The notes below the pieces were generated by a model. It saw nothing but the letters and a program-made list of their open reading frames with translations, did no database searches and was not told the origin of the DNA. DNA of 64,000 nucleotides from Paenibacillus sp. FSL K6-1330. Its GTDB lineage: Bacteria; Bacillota; Bacilli; Paenibacillales; Paenibacillaceae. The stretch lies in contig NZ_CP150269.1 of assembly GCF_037976825.1 (NCBI RefSeq), forward strand, positions 6,382,501 through 6,446,500, written 5' to 3'. The translations under genes were made by a program, and so were the position numbers. How positions within the stretch are numbered: the first letter of the stretch is position 1; the number at the start of each line of letters is the position of its first letter. This document shows, piece after piece, positions 42,862-51,655 of the stretch.

Positions 42862-43737
42862 CTAGGACGATCCCTTAGGCTCCACATGAATGTGGACACT
42901 CATAATATTGTGAATCTTCTCCATCTGTTCTTCGATCCGGTCACTGATCTGATGACCCTCCAGAACACTGATATCCGGGTCGACCTCGATGACAACATCC
43001 ACCAGCACATGATTGCCGTGAATTCGGGCCTTCATGTCCTTAATCCCCTCGACACCGGGCGTACGGGCAATCGTACTGCGCAAGTCCGACAAACGATTTT
43101 CATCAAAACCGTCCGTTAGACTATAGGTGCTATCTCTGAATATTTCCCAAGCCGTTTTGCAAATAATGACACCAACCGCTACCGCCGCTACGGTATCCAG
43201 CCAGGGCAGGCCGAATTGAGCGCCGATAATACCAACAGCTGCCCCCACACTGACAAGTGCATCCGATAAATTATCCTTGGCCGCTGCCATGAGTGCCTGG
43301 TTATCGATGCGCCGTGCGAGGTTCCGATTGTACCGGTATACGCCAAGCATGGCAACGGCACAGATGCCGGCCACGCCGGCAGACCATAAATTTGGTATTT
43401 CCTTAGAGCCTTCAAAAAATGAACGAACGGCTTCAACCAGCACTTGGATACCCACGACCGCCATGATAAATGAAGCAACCAGAGCCGCAATCGTCTCCGC
43501 CCTTAAATGCCCATACGCATGATCGGAATCCGGCGGTTTCTGGGAAATTCGCAGTCCGATCAATACGGCGAGTGATGCCACAATATCCGTCAGGTTGTTG
43601 AAACCGTCAGCAAGCAAAGCACTGGATGCAAATAAGTATCCACAGAATATTTTAAATGATGACAACACGAGGTAGGCTGCAATACTGATCCAAGCCCCGC
43701 GTTCCCCTTGTTTGATGTTTTCATAGGCGTTATTCAC
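42862..43737 (-). CDS. Cation diffusion facilitator (CDF) transporter
   Basis: 291 residues with six helices. Metal-site motifs are LLADGFNNLTDIV (TM2) and AAKDNLSDALVSVGA (TM5), each with the aspartates of the transport site; DHAYGHLRAE is the usual loop. The C-terminal cytosolic domain (about 205-291) ends VHIHVEP. The ND pair in NLTD and DNLSD points to the manganese-type subfamily (MneP/MneS), but selectivity is not proven. The start is GTG (43737), with AAAGGAGAG upstream. Confidence 0.9.
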   Translation of the reverse strand: MNNAYENIKQGERGAWISIAAYLVLSSFKIFCGYLFASSALLADGFNNLTDIVASLAVLIGLRISQKPPDSDHAYGHLRAETIAALVASFIMAVVGIQVLVEAVRSFFEGSKEIPNLWSAGVAGICAVAMLGVYRYNRNLARRIDNQALMAAAKDNLSDALVSVGAAVGIIGAQFGLPWLDTVAAVAVGVIICKTAWEIFRDSTYSLTDGFDENRLSDLRSTIARTPGVEGIKDMKARIHGNHVLVDVVIEVDPDISVLEGHQISDRIEEQMEKIHNIMSVHIHVEPKGSS

Positions 43738-43963
43738 TTTATACGTCTCTCCTTTGCTTGCCCTTTTGCAGGCCTCAAGCGATATCCATCATTATCCATA
43801 TTTAATCCTAGCAAAGGTCATTCGTGTGGGTCTAGAGAAACATAATTGCTTTCGGTCAAAGAACCATGGGCGTAGAAAATGGTATTAATCATTGTTACCC
43901 TTGCCGGGCGATTTAAAAACGAATAAAATGAGGACAGGCGAACACAAAGAGGAGGGTGATACT

Positions 43964-44155
43964 ATGCCCGAGAATAATAATGAGTCACGTAAAGTGAATT
44001 TGGCTGATGCAATCCGGCAAAAGCTGGAACAAAAGAAACAGCAAAACTCATCCGCGAACAAACCCGGACAATTCCAGGCCGGTTCAGCGCAAAAAATGAA
44101 AAGCCAAAACAATAAAAAACCAAACAACCAGCGTCGTCGTACCGGCGGTTCGTAG
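43964..44155 (+). CDS. Small basic hypothetical protein
   Basis: 63 residues, very rich in Gln, Asn, Lys and Arg, with no hydrophobic core (KLEQKKQQNSSANKPGQFQA). It starts with MPENNNESRKVNLADAIRQ and ends RRRTGGS. It is likely disordered; nucleic-acid binding is possible from charge alone. Excellent site AGAGGAGGG 8 nt before ATG and a strong terminator behind (44179-44222), so the gene looks real. I do not recognise a family. Confidence 0.7.
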   Translation: MPENNNESRKVNLADAIRQKLEQKKQQNSSANKPGQFQAGSAQKMKSQNNKKPNNQRRRTGGS

Positions 44156-44178
44156 AAGAGCCCGTCCGTGCATAACGC

Positions 44179-44222
44179 AAAAAATGCTGCACCTCCCATA
44201 CTTGGAAGGTGCAGCATTTTTT
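44179..44222. terminator. Bidirectional terminator
   Basis: Stem AAAAAATGCTGCACCT/AGGTGCAGCATTTTTT with a 12-nt loop, between the convergent small protein and ABC-F genes. Confidence 0.92.
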
Positions 44223-44279
44223 AATGGATCGTGCGAGATGAAAGCTCGCGCCATCATCTTCGCCGTCGTATCTTATTTC

Positions 44280-45905
44280 TTAAGCTTCAACCGGGTACAT
44301 GCTTTCGCGAAGTCCCTTGATCTCTTCACTCTCAAGATACTCATCATAACTCATGCTGCGGTCGATAATGCCATTTGGCGTAATCTCGATAATTCGGTTG
44401 GCAATCGTCTGAATGAACTGATGGTCATGCGAGGTGAACAGAATCGTTCCGTCGAAATCGATCAGACCATTGTTGAGTGCCGTGATGGATTCAAGATCCA
44501 AGTGGTTCGTCGGCTCATCGAAGATGAGCACATTCGCGCCGTTCAGCATCATTTTGGCCAGCATACAGCGAACCTTCTCGCCCCCGGACAATACGCTTGC
44601 TTTCTTCAACGCTTCCTCACCCGAGAACAGCATGCGGCCAAGGAATCCGCGCAAGAATGTCTCATCTTGATCCTTGGAATATTGGCGCAGCCATTCCACA
44701 AGGTTGATATCAACACCGTCAAAATAAGCAGAGTTGTCTTTCGGGAAATATGCCTGGGTGGTTGTTACACCCCAGCTGTATTCACCGGCATCCGCTTCGG
44801 TTTCTCCTGTAATGACCTGGAACAGCGTCGTTTTCGGCATACCGTTCGGTCCAACAAATGCGATTTTGTCGCCTTTGTTTACAACAAAGCTGACATTATC
44901 CAGAACCTTTTCCCCATCCATCGATTTGGTGATGCCATCAACCGTAAGCAACTGCTTGCCCGCCTCGCGTTCAGGCTTGAAATGAAGAAACGGATATTTA
45001 CGGTTCGAAGGACGAAGATCCTCCAGCGTAATTTTATCGAGCTGTTTCTTACGGGAAGTCGCCTGCTTCGATTTGGAAGCATTCGCCGAGAAGCGTTGAA
45101 TAAATGCCTGCAATTCCTTGATCTTCTCTTCCTTCTTCTTGTTGGCATCCCGTTGAAGTTCAAGCGCCAGCTTACTGGATTCATACCAGAAATCATAGTT
45201 GCCGACATACAGCTGGATTTTACCGAAGTCGATATCCGCAATATGCGTACACACCTTGTTCAGGAAGTGACGGTCATGGGATACCACGATAACGGTGCCT
45301 TCATAATCCATAAGGAAGTTCTCGAGCCACTGAATCGATTCCAGGTCCAAGTGGTTGGTAGGCTCATCCAGCAGCAGGTTATGCGGACGGCCAAACAATG
45401 CTTGCGCCAAGAGAACGCGTACCTTCTCATTACCGCTCAGCTCCGACATTTTCTTATCGTGCAGCTCACGTGGAATGCCGAGACCGATCAGGAGCGCTGC
45501 CGCATCCGGCTCTGCATCCCATCCGTTCAGCTCTGCGAATTCGCCTTCCAGCTCACCCGCACGCATGCCGTCTGCTTCAGAGAAATCGGCTTTCGCATAC
45601 AGCGCATCTTTCTCTTTCATGATGTTATACAGCCGGGCATGACCCATAATAACCGTCTCCAGGACTGGATACTGGTCGTATTCATAGTGGTTCTGCTTCA
45701 GAACCGCCATCCGTTCATTCGGTGTCATATGAACCTCGCCTTGGTTCGGTTCAATCTCACCAGAGAGGATTTTCAGAAATGTAGACTTACCCGCCCCGTT
45801 GGCGCCGATGAGGCCGTAGCAGTTGCCCGGGGTGAATTTTATATTGACATCTTCAAATAGTGCTCGTTTGCCATAGCGGAGCGTTACGCCGCTTGTACTG
45901 ATCAT
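44280..45905 (-). CDS. ykpA: ABC-F ATPase, YkpA/YbiT-like
   Basis: 541 residues with two nucleotide-binding domains and a KKK-rich linker (about 245-300), no membrane part: the ABC-F layout. NBD1: GANGAGKST (residues 34-42), signature LSGNEKVR, LLLDEPTNHLD. NBD2: signature LSGGEKVR, LIFDEPTNHLD, but its Walker A reads GPNGMPKTT (352-360), so the second glycine of G-K-T/S is lost. I recall that Firmicute YkpA homologues also vary here, so this may be a subfamily trait. ABC-F proteins act on the ribosome; which member this is cannot be told. Start ATG has AAGGATGG upstream. Confidence 0.92.
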   Translation of the reverse strand: MISTSGVTLRYGKRALFEDVNIKFTPGNCYGLIGANGAGKSTFLKILSGEIEPNQGEVHMTPNERMAVLKQNHYEYDQYPVLETVIMGHARLYNIMKEKDALYAKADFSEADGMRAGELEGEFAELNGWDAEPDAAALLIGLGIPRELHDKKMSELSGNEKVRVLLAQALFGRPHNLLLDEPTNHLDLESIQWLENFLMDYEGTVIVVSHDRHFLNKVCTHIADIDFGKIQLYVGNYDFWYESSKLALELQRDANKKKEEKIKELQAFIQRFSANASKSKQATSRKKQLDKITLEDLRPSNRKYPFLHFKPEREAGKQLLTVDGITKSMDGEKVLDNVSFVVNKGDKIAFVGPNGMPKTTLFQVITGETEADAGEYSWGVTTTQAYFPKDNSAYFDGVDINLVEWLRQYSKDQDETFLRGFLGRMLFSGEEALKKASVLSGGEKVRCMLAKMMLNGANVLIFDEPTNHLDLESITALNNGLIDFDGTILFTSHDHQFIQTIANRIIEITPNGIIDRSMSYDEYLESEEIKGLRESMYPVEA

Positions 45906-46068
45906 TAAGCATTACCATCCTTTATCACTATTGGTTTCAGCACATTATAGCATAAGTACGACGGTTATCGAAGCTTCTGGACGATATAAAACGGTTTTAA
46001 ACAAATATAACCTCCTGCTTGCACTCTTTTCTCAAGCGCACAGGACAGGACGCCGTCGATCAAAAACT

Positions 46069-46095
46069 ACTTTTTCTAGTTTAATAGAAAAAGTC
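46069..46095. repeat. Perfect 10-bp inverted repeat
   Basis: ACTTTTTCTA (46069-46078) and TAGAAAAAGT (46086-46095) around a 7-nt AT-rich loop. It lies in the 310-bp gap between the ABC-F gene and the MBL hydrolase gene, next to the terminator. Otherwise this gap holds no gene. Confidence 0.5.
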
Positions 46096-46107
46096 TAACT
46101 GAAAATG

Positions 46108-46140
46108 GGCCCGAGAGGTTATAAAAAACCTTCCGGGCCT
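46108..46140 (-). terminator. Terminator after the MBL hydrolase gene
   Basis: Stem GGCCCG..AGGTT/AACCT..CGGGCC (46108-46140) and then CATTTTC on the minus strand. The T-run is short. Confidence 0.7.
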
Positions 46141-46215
46141 TCTTTTGCTAGTCTATGGTGTATGAATCTTTCCGTATTATGCATTTGCTTGATCAGAATC
46201 GTTTGTACGTTTCAG

Positions 46216-47247
46216 TTACGATGTCACGCTTCTCCGCTCAGGCTGAACCTTGAAGGTTTCTCCGTACTTTAATACGCAAATACGCTCCTTGGCGATCCCC
46301 AGCCGCTCGCGTTCCGCTTCCATCCTATCCAGCGCTTCTCTGGCCGTATCGTCTGCCAGCTTGAAAGTGCCATAATGCATCGGAATCATCGTCTCGGCCT
46401 TCACGTCCTGGAACGCCTGCAGCGCCTCTTCCGGATTAACGTGCTGTGACGTCATGAACCATTCCGGCTCATATGCCCCGATCGGCATCAGAGCAAGGTG
46501 AATGTTAAAGCGTTCTCCGATCAGCTTAAAGCCCTCGAAATAACCGCTGTCTCCGGCAAAATACAAATTCGGCGGAAGCAGGCGGGTACCATCCTCCGCG
46601 ACAGGTTCGTTATAGCATAGCGATTCATCGGAAGAACCCGAATCCCTCTTCGCATCCTGCAGCACGGGCTCCATCACGAATCCTCCCCAATGGGATGTAT
46701 TCGTATCAAACGGCGTACGCCGAGTCCAATGCTGTGTCGGCACGAAGGAGAATTTAACGCCCTTAATGGTTGCAGATTCCCACCACTGCAGTTCGATCAC
46801 GCGGCGAAAGCCTTTGTTGATCATTTTGCGACGCAGACCAACGGGTACGATGATCGTGGTGTCCGCACGATACAGCTTGCGGATCGAGGCAACATGCATA
46901 TGGTCATAATGGGAATGCGAGATCAAAATGACATCAATCGGGGGGATCTCATGAATGGGAAGTCCAGGTTCTCCAAGGCGCTTATTAAACCCCATTCTCC
47001 GCGCCCATACGGGATCAGTCACGATATTCAAGCCTTCATATTGGATGAAGAACGTAGCGTGCCCGATCCAGGTAACGGAGGTTTCGTGCCGGTTGCTATG
47101 CAAATACTGAAGATCCGGCGTCAGGTTCGGAATACAGTAGGAATAATCCTTCTTCTTCTGACGACGTTCGTCGCGCCACTGCTTGAATTGTTTAAGTGTT
47201 TTATCCGTGCTGACGTTATCGATATTGTTATAGCGAATTTTTGGCAT
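46216..47247 (-). CDS. MBL fold metallohydrolase (NAPE-PLD-like)
   Basis: 343 residues. The zinc motif is ISHSHYDHMHV, with later ligands in PTQHWTRR, YFAGDSGYFEG and PMHYGTFKL. WIGHATFFIQYEGLNIVTDPVW near residue 65-85 is the usual start of the NAPE-phospholipase-D/RomA-like group. In bacteria the substrates are unknown. I start at ATG 47247 because GGAAGGAGGAGG stands immediately before it; an in-frame ATG at 47265 would lie upstream of this site. No signal peptide. Confidence 0.9.
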   Translation of the reverse strand: MPKIRYNNIDNVSTDKTLKQFKQWRDERRQKKKDYSYCIPNLTPDLQYLHSNRHETSVTWIGHATFFIQYEGLNIVTDPVWARRMGFNKRLGEPGLPIHEIPPIDVILISHSHYDHMHVASIRKLYRADTTIIVPVGLRRKMINKGFRRVIELQWWESATIKGVKFSFVPTQHWTRRTPFDTNTSHWGGFVMEPVLQDAKRDSGSSDESLCYNEPVAEDGTRLLPPNLYFAGDSGYFEGFKLIGERFNIHLALMPIGAYEPEWFMTSQHVNPEEALQAFQDVKAETMIPMHYGTFKLADDTAREALDRMEAERERLGIAKERICVLKYGETFKVQPERRSVTS

Positions 47248-47373
47248 GCAGCCTCCTCCTTCCATTACCCTGTATTTTACCCCGTATTGACCTCTCCGCT
47301 CAACTTTGCGTATGTTGTTCTTTTTACACCGAATGATTCGTGGCGAAACAACCCGTATTTGCCTTTGTCAGAA

Positions 47374-47475
47374 TCAATCCGATGGATCTTTATACTTGAC
47401 GACATAGATCGCCATAAAGGCTACAGCAGCCAGTACGGTGAGCAGCGGTGCTATGAAAATGGCGAAGTCCTCCAC
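47374..47475 (-). CDS. cydS: Cytochrome bd oxidase small subunit CydS
   Basis: A 33-residue single-helix protein: GTG start (47475), then EDFAIFIAPLLTVLAAVAFM and a short tail KYKDPSD. It begins 5 nt after the cydB stop, with AGGGGTGAGG for ribosome binding. Its size, the acidic and aromatic N-terminus, the IAPLL.VLA helix and its place directly behind cydB fit CydS, the small third subunit in Geobacillus-type cytochrome bd. Family assignment rests on place and pattern; too short for a similarity claim alone. Confidence 0.8.
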   Translation of the reverse strand: MEDFAIFIAPLLTVLAAVAFMAIYVVKYKDPSD

Positions 47476-47480
47476 TTGCC

Positions 47481-48512
47481 TCACCCCTTCTTCGCGGATT
47501 TTCCACGAATGTAGTTCGCATCGAACAGAAACAATCGCATCAGCAGGATCAGGGAAGGAACCAATACGCAGAAACCCAGGATAAATGCGGTAATCAAAGC
47601 GATCGCCATCGTATCGTTGGTAATACTCTCATGAATATGGATGTAATCATAGAGAACATACGGCAGATGCGAGCGTCCATACCCATACCAGGCAAAGGCA
47701 AATTGGAGCATAACCATGATAAAAGCGATGCCGAGCCGGATTCGTTTCCATACAAGATACACCGCAATGACAAAGCAGATGAATGAGGCGATAAACATCC
47801 ATGCGATATCCAGCATCTGCCCAAAATGCACCGGGTTCTGATGGTTGATCTGGAAAAACGCGAAAACCGAAGCCAGGATCGTCGGTCCGCTCCACCCCAG
47901 TGCATAGCCCCGGACCACGCCGAACGCTACCTCATCCCCCGCACGCTGCGCGTAATAAGACAGGAACATCGCCGAGATGTACAGAACGCTCACAAGTGCA
48001 AGCAGGATGACCGACCACGTGTACGGGTTCGTGAAAAACGTATACCAATGAAGCTCCACCTTCCCGTTGTCCATATAGATAATGCCACCTTCCGAGATGG
48101 CCAATATCGTTGACAATGCGGCCGGGATGAGAAGCCCCGTTGCCCCGTAGAGCCCCATATACACGATATTGTTCCCAGTCTGGCTGCCATACGTGTGATA
48201 GGCGTAGTAAGCGCCGCGGATCGCCAGCAGCACAAGGGCCAAGCTGCCCGGCACAAGCAGAGCGGTGCCATAATAATACGCAGCATCCGGAAAGAATCCG
48301 ACAAGCCCAACCACAAAAAAGATCAGGAATACGTTGGTCACTTCCCAGACGGGAGATAAATACCGCTGGATGATGTTATGAATCTTGTTCTCGTGTCCAG
48401 TGAGCACGCTGTAATAGCTGAAAAATCCGGCACCGAAATCAATCGAGGCCACCAGCAAATAGCCAAACAGAAATGTCCACAGCACGGTTATTGCTACCAT
48501 TGCATAGCTCAT
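47481..48512 (-). CDS. cydB: Cytochrome bd ubiquinol oxidase subunit II
   Basis: 343 residues and about nine membrane helices. Signature: TVLWTFLFGYLLVASIDFGAG and YLSPVWEVTNVFLIFFVVGL, the conserved N-terminal core of CydB with the DFGAG loop. CydB pairs with CydA in the quinol:O2 oxidoreductase; it does not carry haem. It overlaps cydA by 4 nt and precedes cydS by 5 nt. The sequence fits the YthB subgroup of Bacilli rather than E. coli CydB. Confidence 0.94.
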   Translation of the reverse strand: MSYAMVAITVLWTFLFGYLLVASIDFGAGFFSYYSVLTGHENKIHNIIQRYLSPVWEVTNVFLIFFVVGLVGFFPDAAYYYGTALLVPGSLALVLLAIRGAYYAYHTYGSQTGNNIVYMGLYGATGLLIPAALSTILAISEGGIIYMDNGKVELHWYTFFTNPYTWSVILLALVSVLYISAMFLSYYAQRAGDEVAFGVVRGYALGWSGPTILASVFAFFQINHQNPVHFGQMLDIAWMFIASFICFVIAVYLVWKRIRLGIAFIMVMLQFAFAWYGYGRSHLPYVLYDYIHIHESITNDTMAIALITAFILGFCVLVPSLILLMRLFLFDANYIRGKSAKKG

Positions 48513-49861
48513 TTGCGGTCTCCCCCTTCGATTTTGAGTCCCAGCAGCCGGATTTCCTCTTCGGCGCTTTTATTCCGGAACAATTGGCTCAGCACGCGGA
48601 TCGCGGATACGGATAGCACCAGATACAGGATAATAAACAGCACTAGCATCCAGCCGACGCTTGATGAAGTGGTTGCTGCATCCGATACCTTCATGTATCC
48701 CCGCACAATCCACGGCTGCCTTCCGATCTCGGCAAGGAACCAGCCCAGCCATATGGCTGACATCGAAAGAGGCCCCAAAGCCAATATACTGAGCAGCAGC
48801 CATTTTGGATAAGGCCTTTTGCCAGGAAGTTTCTTGCGGAACATATACAGGAGCGGAATCAGAACGATCACGGCGCCGCTGGTCACCTTCAAATCGAAAA
48901 AATAATGCACTGACATCGGCGGTCTCTCATTCTCCGGAAATTCATTCAGGCCAACGACTTCCGTGCTGGGGCTGTTTCCCGCTAATATGCTTAACGCATA
49001 GGGAATCTTCAATGCATACTTAATCTCGTTATTCTGATCCAGAAAGCCGCCGTAAATGAGCGGGGCTTGTGTCATCGTCTCAAAATGCCACTCGGCCGCC
49101 GCCAGCTTCTCGGGCTGGTATTTAGCCAGAAATTTGCCAGAGAAATCTCCGATCATCACGGTAGCCACTGCAAAAACAAAGGTGGACACGACAGTAAGCT
49201 TCAGCGCTTTCTTAAAGTAGATGTGCCTGCTTCCCCGCAATAAACTGAAAGCGGCTATGCTGGCCAGCGCAGCCGCACTGGTCGTATACGCTGATGCCAG
49301 CACATGGCTCACCTTGGTCGGCGTTGCCGGATTGAACATAGCCACAAACGGATTCACATTCGTAAATACCCCATCTACCAGTTCGAAGCCCTGGGGCTGA
49401 TTCATAAAAGCATTCATGCTCGTGATAAAGAATGCTGACGCGGAGGAGCCGATCGCCACGGGAATAAGCAGCAGCAAATGGGTCCATTTATTTTTGAATC
49501 GATCCCATGTATAGAGATAAATGCCAAGAAAAATCGCCTCCACAAAAAAAGCAAAGGTTTCCATAAACAGCGGCAGCGCAATGGCTTTACCGGCTACACG
49601 CATAAAGGTGGGCCATAACAAGCTAAGCTGCAAGCCGATGGCAGTACCTGTCACAACGCCGACGGCCACCGTAATCACGAATCCCCGCGCCCAGCGCCTG
49701 GCGAGCAACGTATAATGGTTGTCCCCTGTCCGAATCCCCCTCCATTCCGCCAGGGCCAGCATAATCGGAATCCCAACGCCGATGGTTGCCAGAACAATAT
49801 GTACAAACAGGGTCAAACCGGTCAGGATCCGGCTCATCAGTACGGGGTCCAGTGAAGACAT
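48509..49861 (-). CDS. cydA: Cytochrome bd ubiquinol oxidase subunit I
   Basis: 450 residues, with FVHIVLATIGVGIPIM (His ligand of haem b595), VSHVLASAYTTSAAA (His of haem b558) and the GRQPWIVRGYMK quinol-site signature. The loop between TM6 and TM7 is short, as in the cyanide-insensitive YthA/CioA group, and this is the type known with a third small subunit. I start at ATG 49861 because TGAGGAG stands 8 nt upstream; GTG 49870 is the alternative. First of cydA-cydB-cydS. Regulation is not evident: no clear Rex box is seen. Confidence 0.94.
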   Translation of the reverse strand: MSSLDPVLMSRILTGLTLFVHIVLATIGVGIPIMLALAEWRGIRTGDNHYTLLARRWARGFVITVAVGVVTGTAIGLQLSLLWPTFMRVAGKAIALPLFMETFAFFVEAIFLGIYLYTWDRFKNKWTHLLLLIPVAIGSSASAFFITSMNAFMNQPQGFELVDGVFTNVNPFVAMFNPATPTKVSHVLASAYTTSAAALASIAAFSLLRGSRHIYFKKALKLTVVSTFVFAVATVMIGDFSGKFLAKYQPEKLAAAEWHFETMTQAPLIYGGFLDQNNEIKYALKIPYALSILAGNSPSTEVVGLNEFPENERPPMSVHYFFDLKVTSGAVIVLIPLLYMFRKKLPGKRPYPKWLLLSILALGPLSMSAIWLGWFLAEIGRQPWIVRGYMKVSDAATTSSSVGWMLVLFIILYLVLSVSAIRVLSQLFRNKSAEEEIRLLGLKIEGGDRK

Positions 49862-49882
49862 CAGGTTCACTCCTCAGTTTCT

Positions 49883-49993
49883 TTATCCAAAATATTTCAT
49901 ATAGCGCAGATACCCTTTCACGGCGCCGTATAGCATTATGGCCGCAACAATAAAGCATAGAATCGCAAGCTTTCGCTCCTGCTTCCTGTGCAT
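49883..49993 (-). CDS. Small membrane ORF upstream of cydA (36 aa)
   Basis: A 36-residue frame: MHRKQERKLAILCFIVAAIM, then LYGAVKGYLRYMKYFG. A basic N-terminus and one helix, so a membrane protein with the N-terminus inside. AAAGGAGG lies 12 nt upstream. It ends 21 nt before the cydA start on the same strand, so it probably belongs to the cyd operon. I do not recognise it; a small accessory protein of cytochrome bd is an inference. Confidence 0.6.
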   Translation of the reverse strand: MHRKQERKLAILCFIVAAIMLYGAVKGYLRYMKYFG

Positions 49994-50019
49994 CCGTCAG
50001 CCTAGCCTCCTTTAGAGGT

Positions 50020-50189
50020 TGTTCAAAAAGCCCGCTTTTGATCACGAAGCGAATCAGGAAGCAGCTCGGCATCGAATCTTGAATTCAGCCGGGACTTCCG
50101 GTGCTCACGTACCCAAAACGTACGCTCCGCTCCTGACGTCCCTAGCTTCATCCAACCTTCTCGGTGCTGAAAATCGACCTTTTTGAACA
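50020..50189. repeat. 170-bp intergenic element with 11-bp inverted ends
   Basis: The element begins with TGTTCAAAAAG (50020-50030) and ends with the exact complement CTTTTTGAACA (50179-50189). It contains an inner short palindrome (ACGTAC...GTACG). It fills the gap between the small ORF before cydA and the CvfC-like gene. I recall similar units in intergenic DNA of Paenibacillus genomes, as small MITE-like repeats; that cannot be tested from one copy here. The minus-strand open frame across it has no start signals. Confidence 0.65.
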
Positions 50190-50405
50190 CGCACTTTAAG
50201 TATTCCAGCCCTTCTGCAAGGGCGCGGCCCTTCCACGCGTCATTCTCTTGAAACACACAAATGGCATATATCCAATCATTATCAGTTTTACAAACCTTCC
50301 CTCTTTTTATCCAAAGTCTGCTTATTTGGTTTGAATCCTTGCCATGATGTTTTTTCCTGCATGGAAAAGAGGTACAATAAGAGGATAAGGAGGCGAGATC
50401 ATACC

Positions 50406-51536
50406 ATGAAAATTACATTTATTGAACCAACCCCGAGCCCGAACTCCATGATGCTTCACCTTGACGAAACACTGGAGTCCGGGATTCGCAGAACATATAC
50501 ACTGGACAACGAACGGTCGGCTCCCCCCTGGATTAGGCAGCTGCTCCACATCCCAGGTGTAAAGAGCGTCTTTCATACCCTTGATTTCATCGCGCTCGAC
50601 CGTAAAGGTAATGCCGATTGGCCTTCCATTCTGGGCGCCGTTCAGGAAATATTCGGTCAGGAGGGCCTTGCGGCCGGACTCCAAGAAGGTGCGGATGGTA
50701 TCGCTTTTGGAGAGGCTCAAGTATTCGTGCAGTACTTCCGGAATATTCCGATGCAAATTCGTGTCAAAAGCGGGAATCAGGAAGAACGCATCGGTCTGTC
50801 GGAGCGCTTCGCCAAAGCGGTAGCCGCGGTGGGAACCACGACGCTCATCAAAGAACGCAAGCTCAAGGAGTACGGCGTTCGCTACGGCCAGCTGGAAGGC
50901 ATCGCACGTGACGTAGAGCAGGAGCTTGAAGCTGCCTTCCCGCAGGAGCGCCTCGATAAGGTCGTTGCCCAGGCGATTGCCCACGGTGCCAGCGACGAGG
51001 ATTTCGTCGAGCAGCGCCGGAAGCTGACTGACGAGGAAACCGAAGCCGCGCTGCAGAATGAGGACTGGCGCGTCCGTTATGCCGCGCTGGATGCACTGGA
51101 GCCATCCGAGAAGCATATTCCGCTTCTCCGCCAAGCGCTTCGGGATCCAAAGATGCAGATCCGCCGGCTGGTCGTCGTCTACTTGGGCGATCTTCGCACC
51201 CCTGAAGCGATGGAGCTTCTATATGAAGCCATGCGCGACGAAACACCGGCTGTTCGCCGTACCGCAGGCGATACGCTGTCCGATATCGGCGATGCTGCCG
51301 CTACCCCGGTCATGATCGAATCGCTCAAAGACAGCAGCAAAATCGTACGCTGGCGTGCGGCCCGTTTCCTGTATGAAGTGGGTACCGAGGAAGCCCGCTC
51401 CGCCCTGGAGGAAGCCGCCAACGATCCGGAATTCGAGGTTAGTCTGCAGGCACGAATGGCACTGGAACGCATCGAATCCGGCGAAGAAGCTGCCGGAACC
51501 GTCTGGCAGCAAATGGCCAAACGGAATCAATCGTAA
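50406..51536 (+). CDS. CvfC-like protein: Nfu N-terminal domain plus HEAT repeats
   Basis: 376 residues. The N-terminus (MKITFIEPTPSPNSMMLHLD) is an Nfu_N-like fold as in iron-sulfur scaffold proteins, but without the C-terminal CxxC. The central part (about 90-210) is of the virulence-factor domain seen in staphylococcal CvfC. Residues about 215-355 are four or five HEAT-like repeats of PBS-lyase type (LRQALRDPKMQIRRLVVVYL). CvfC affects virulence in Staphylococcus aureus by an unclear mechanism. ATG 50406 fits AAGGAGGCGAG; frame extension to 50331 has no site. Confidence 0.85.
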   Translation: MKITFIEPTPSPNSMMLHLDETLESGIRRTYTLDNERSAPPWIRQLLHIPGVKSVFHTLDFIALDRKGNADWPSILGAVQEIFGQEGLAAGLQEGADGIAFGEAQVFVQYFRNIPMQIRVKSGNQEERIGLSERFAKAVAAVGTTTLIKERKLKEYGVRYGQLEGIARDVEQELEAAFPQERLDKVVAQAIAHGASDEDFVEQRRKLTDEETEAALQNEDWRVRYAALDALEPSEKHIPLLRQALRDPKMQIRRLVVVYLGDLRTPEAMELLYEAMRDETPAVRRTAGDTLSDIGDAAATPVMIESLKDSSKIVRWRAARFLYEVGTEEARSALEEAANDPEFEVSLQARMALERIESGEEAAGTVWQQMAKRNQS

Positions 51537-51655
51537 TCGTATCAACAGGACCACCTTCATACCGTAAAATTTAACCATTGCCTCTAACATGGAATGTGAT
51601 TTATACTAGGACTCTCTTGTTAGAATTGAATATATAGATAGCCTCATCATTCCAA

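Noticed and set aside
44184..45860. 558-codon open frame on the plus strand
   Set aside because: Antisense to the ABC-F gene, which has intact nucleotide-binding motifs; the plus frame shows no domain pattern and begins inside a terminator.
46690..47514. 274-codon plus-strand frame
   Set aside because: Covers the MBL hydrolase and cydS in antisense; no domain pattern.
50023..50256. 77-codon minus-strand frame
   Set aside because: Lies on the 170-bp inverted-repeat element; no ribosome site, so treated as non-coding.
50322..51134. 270-codon minus-strand frame
   Set aside because: Antisense to the CvfC-like HEAT-repeat gene and without a ribosome site.
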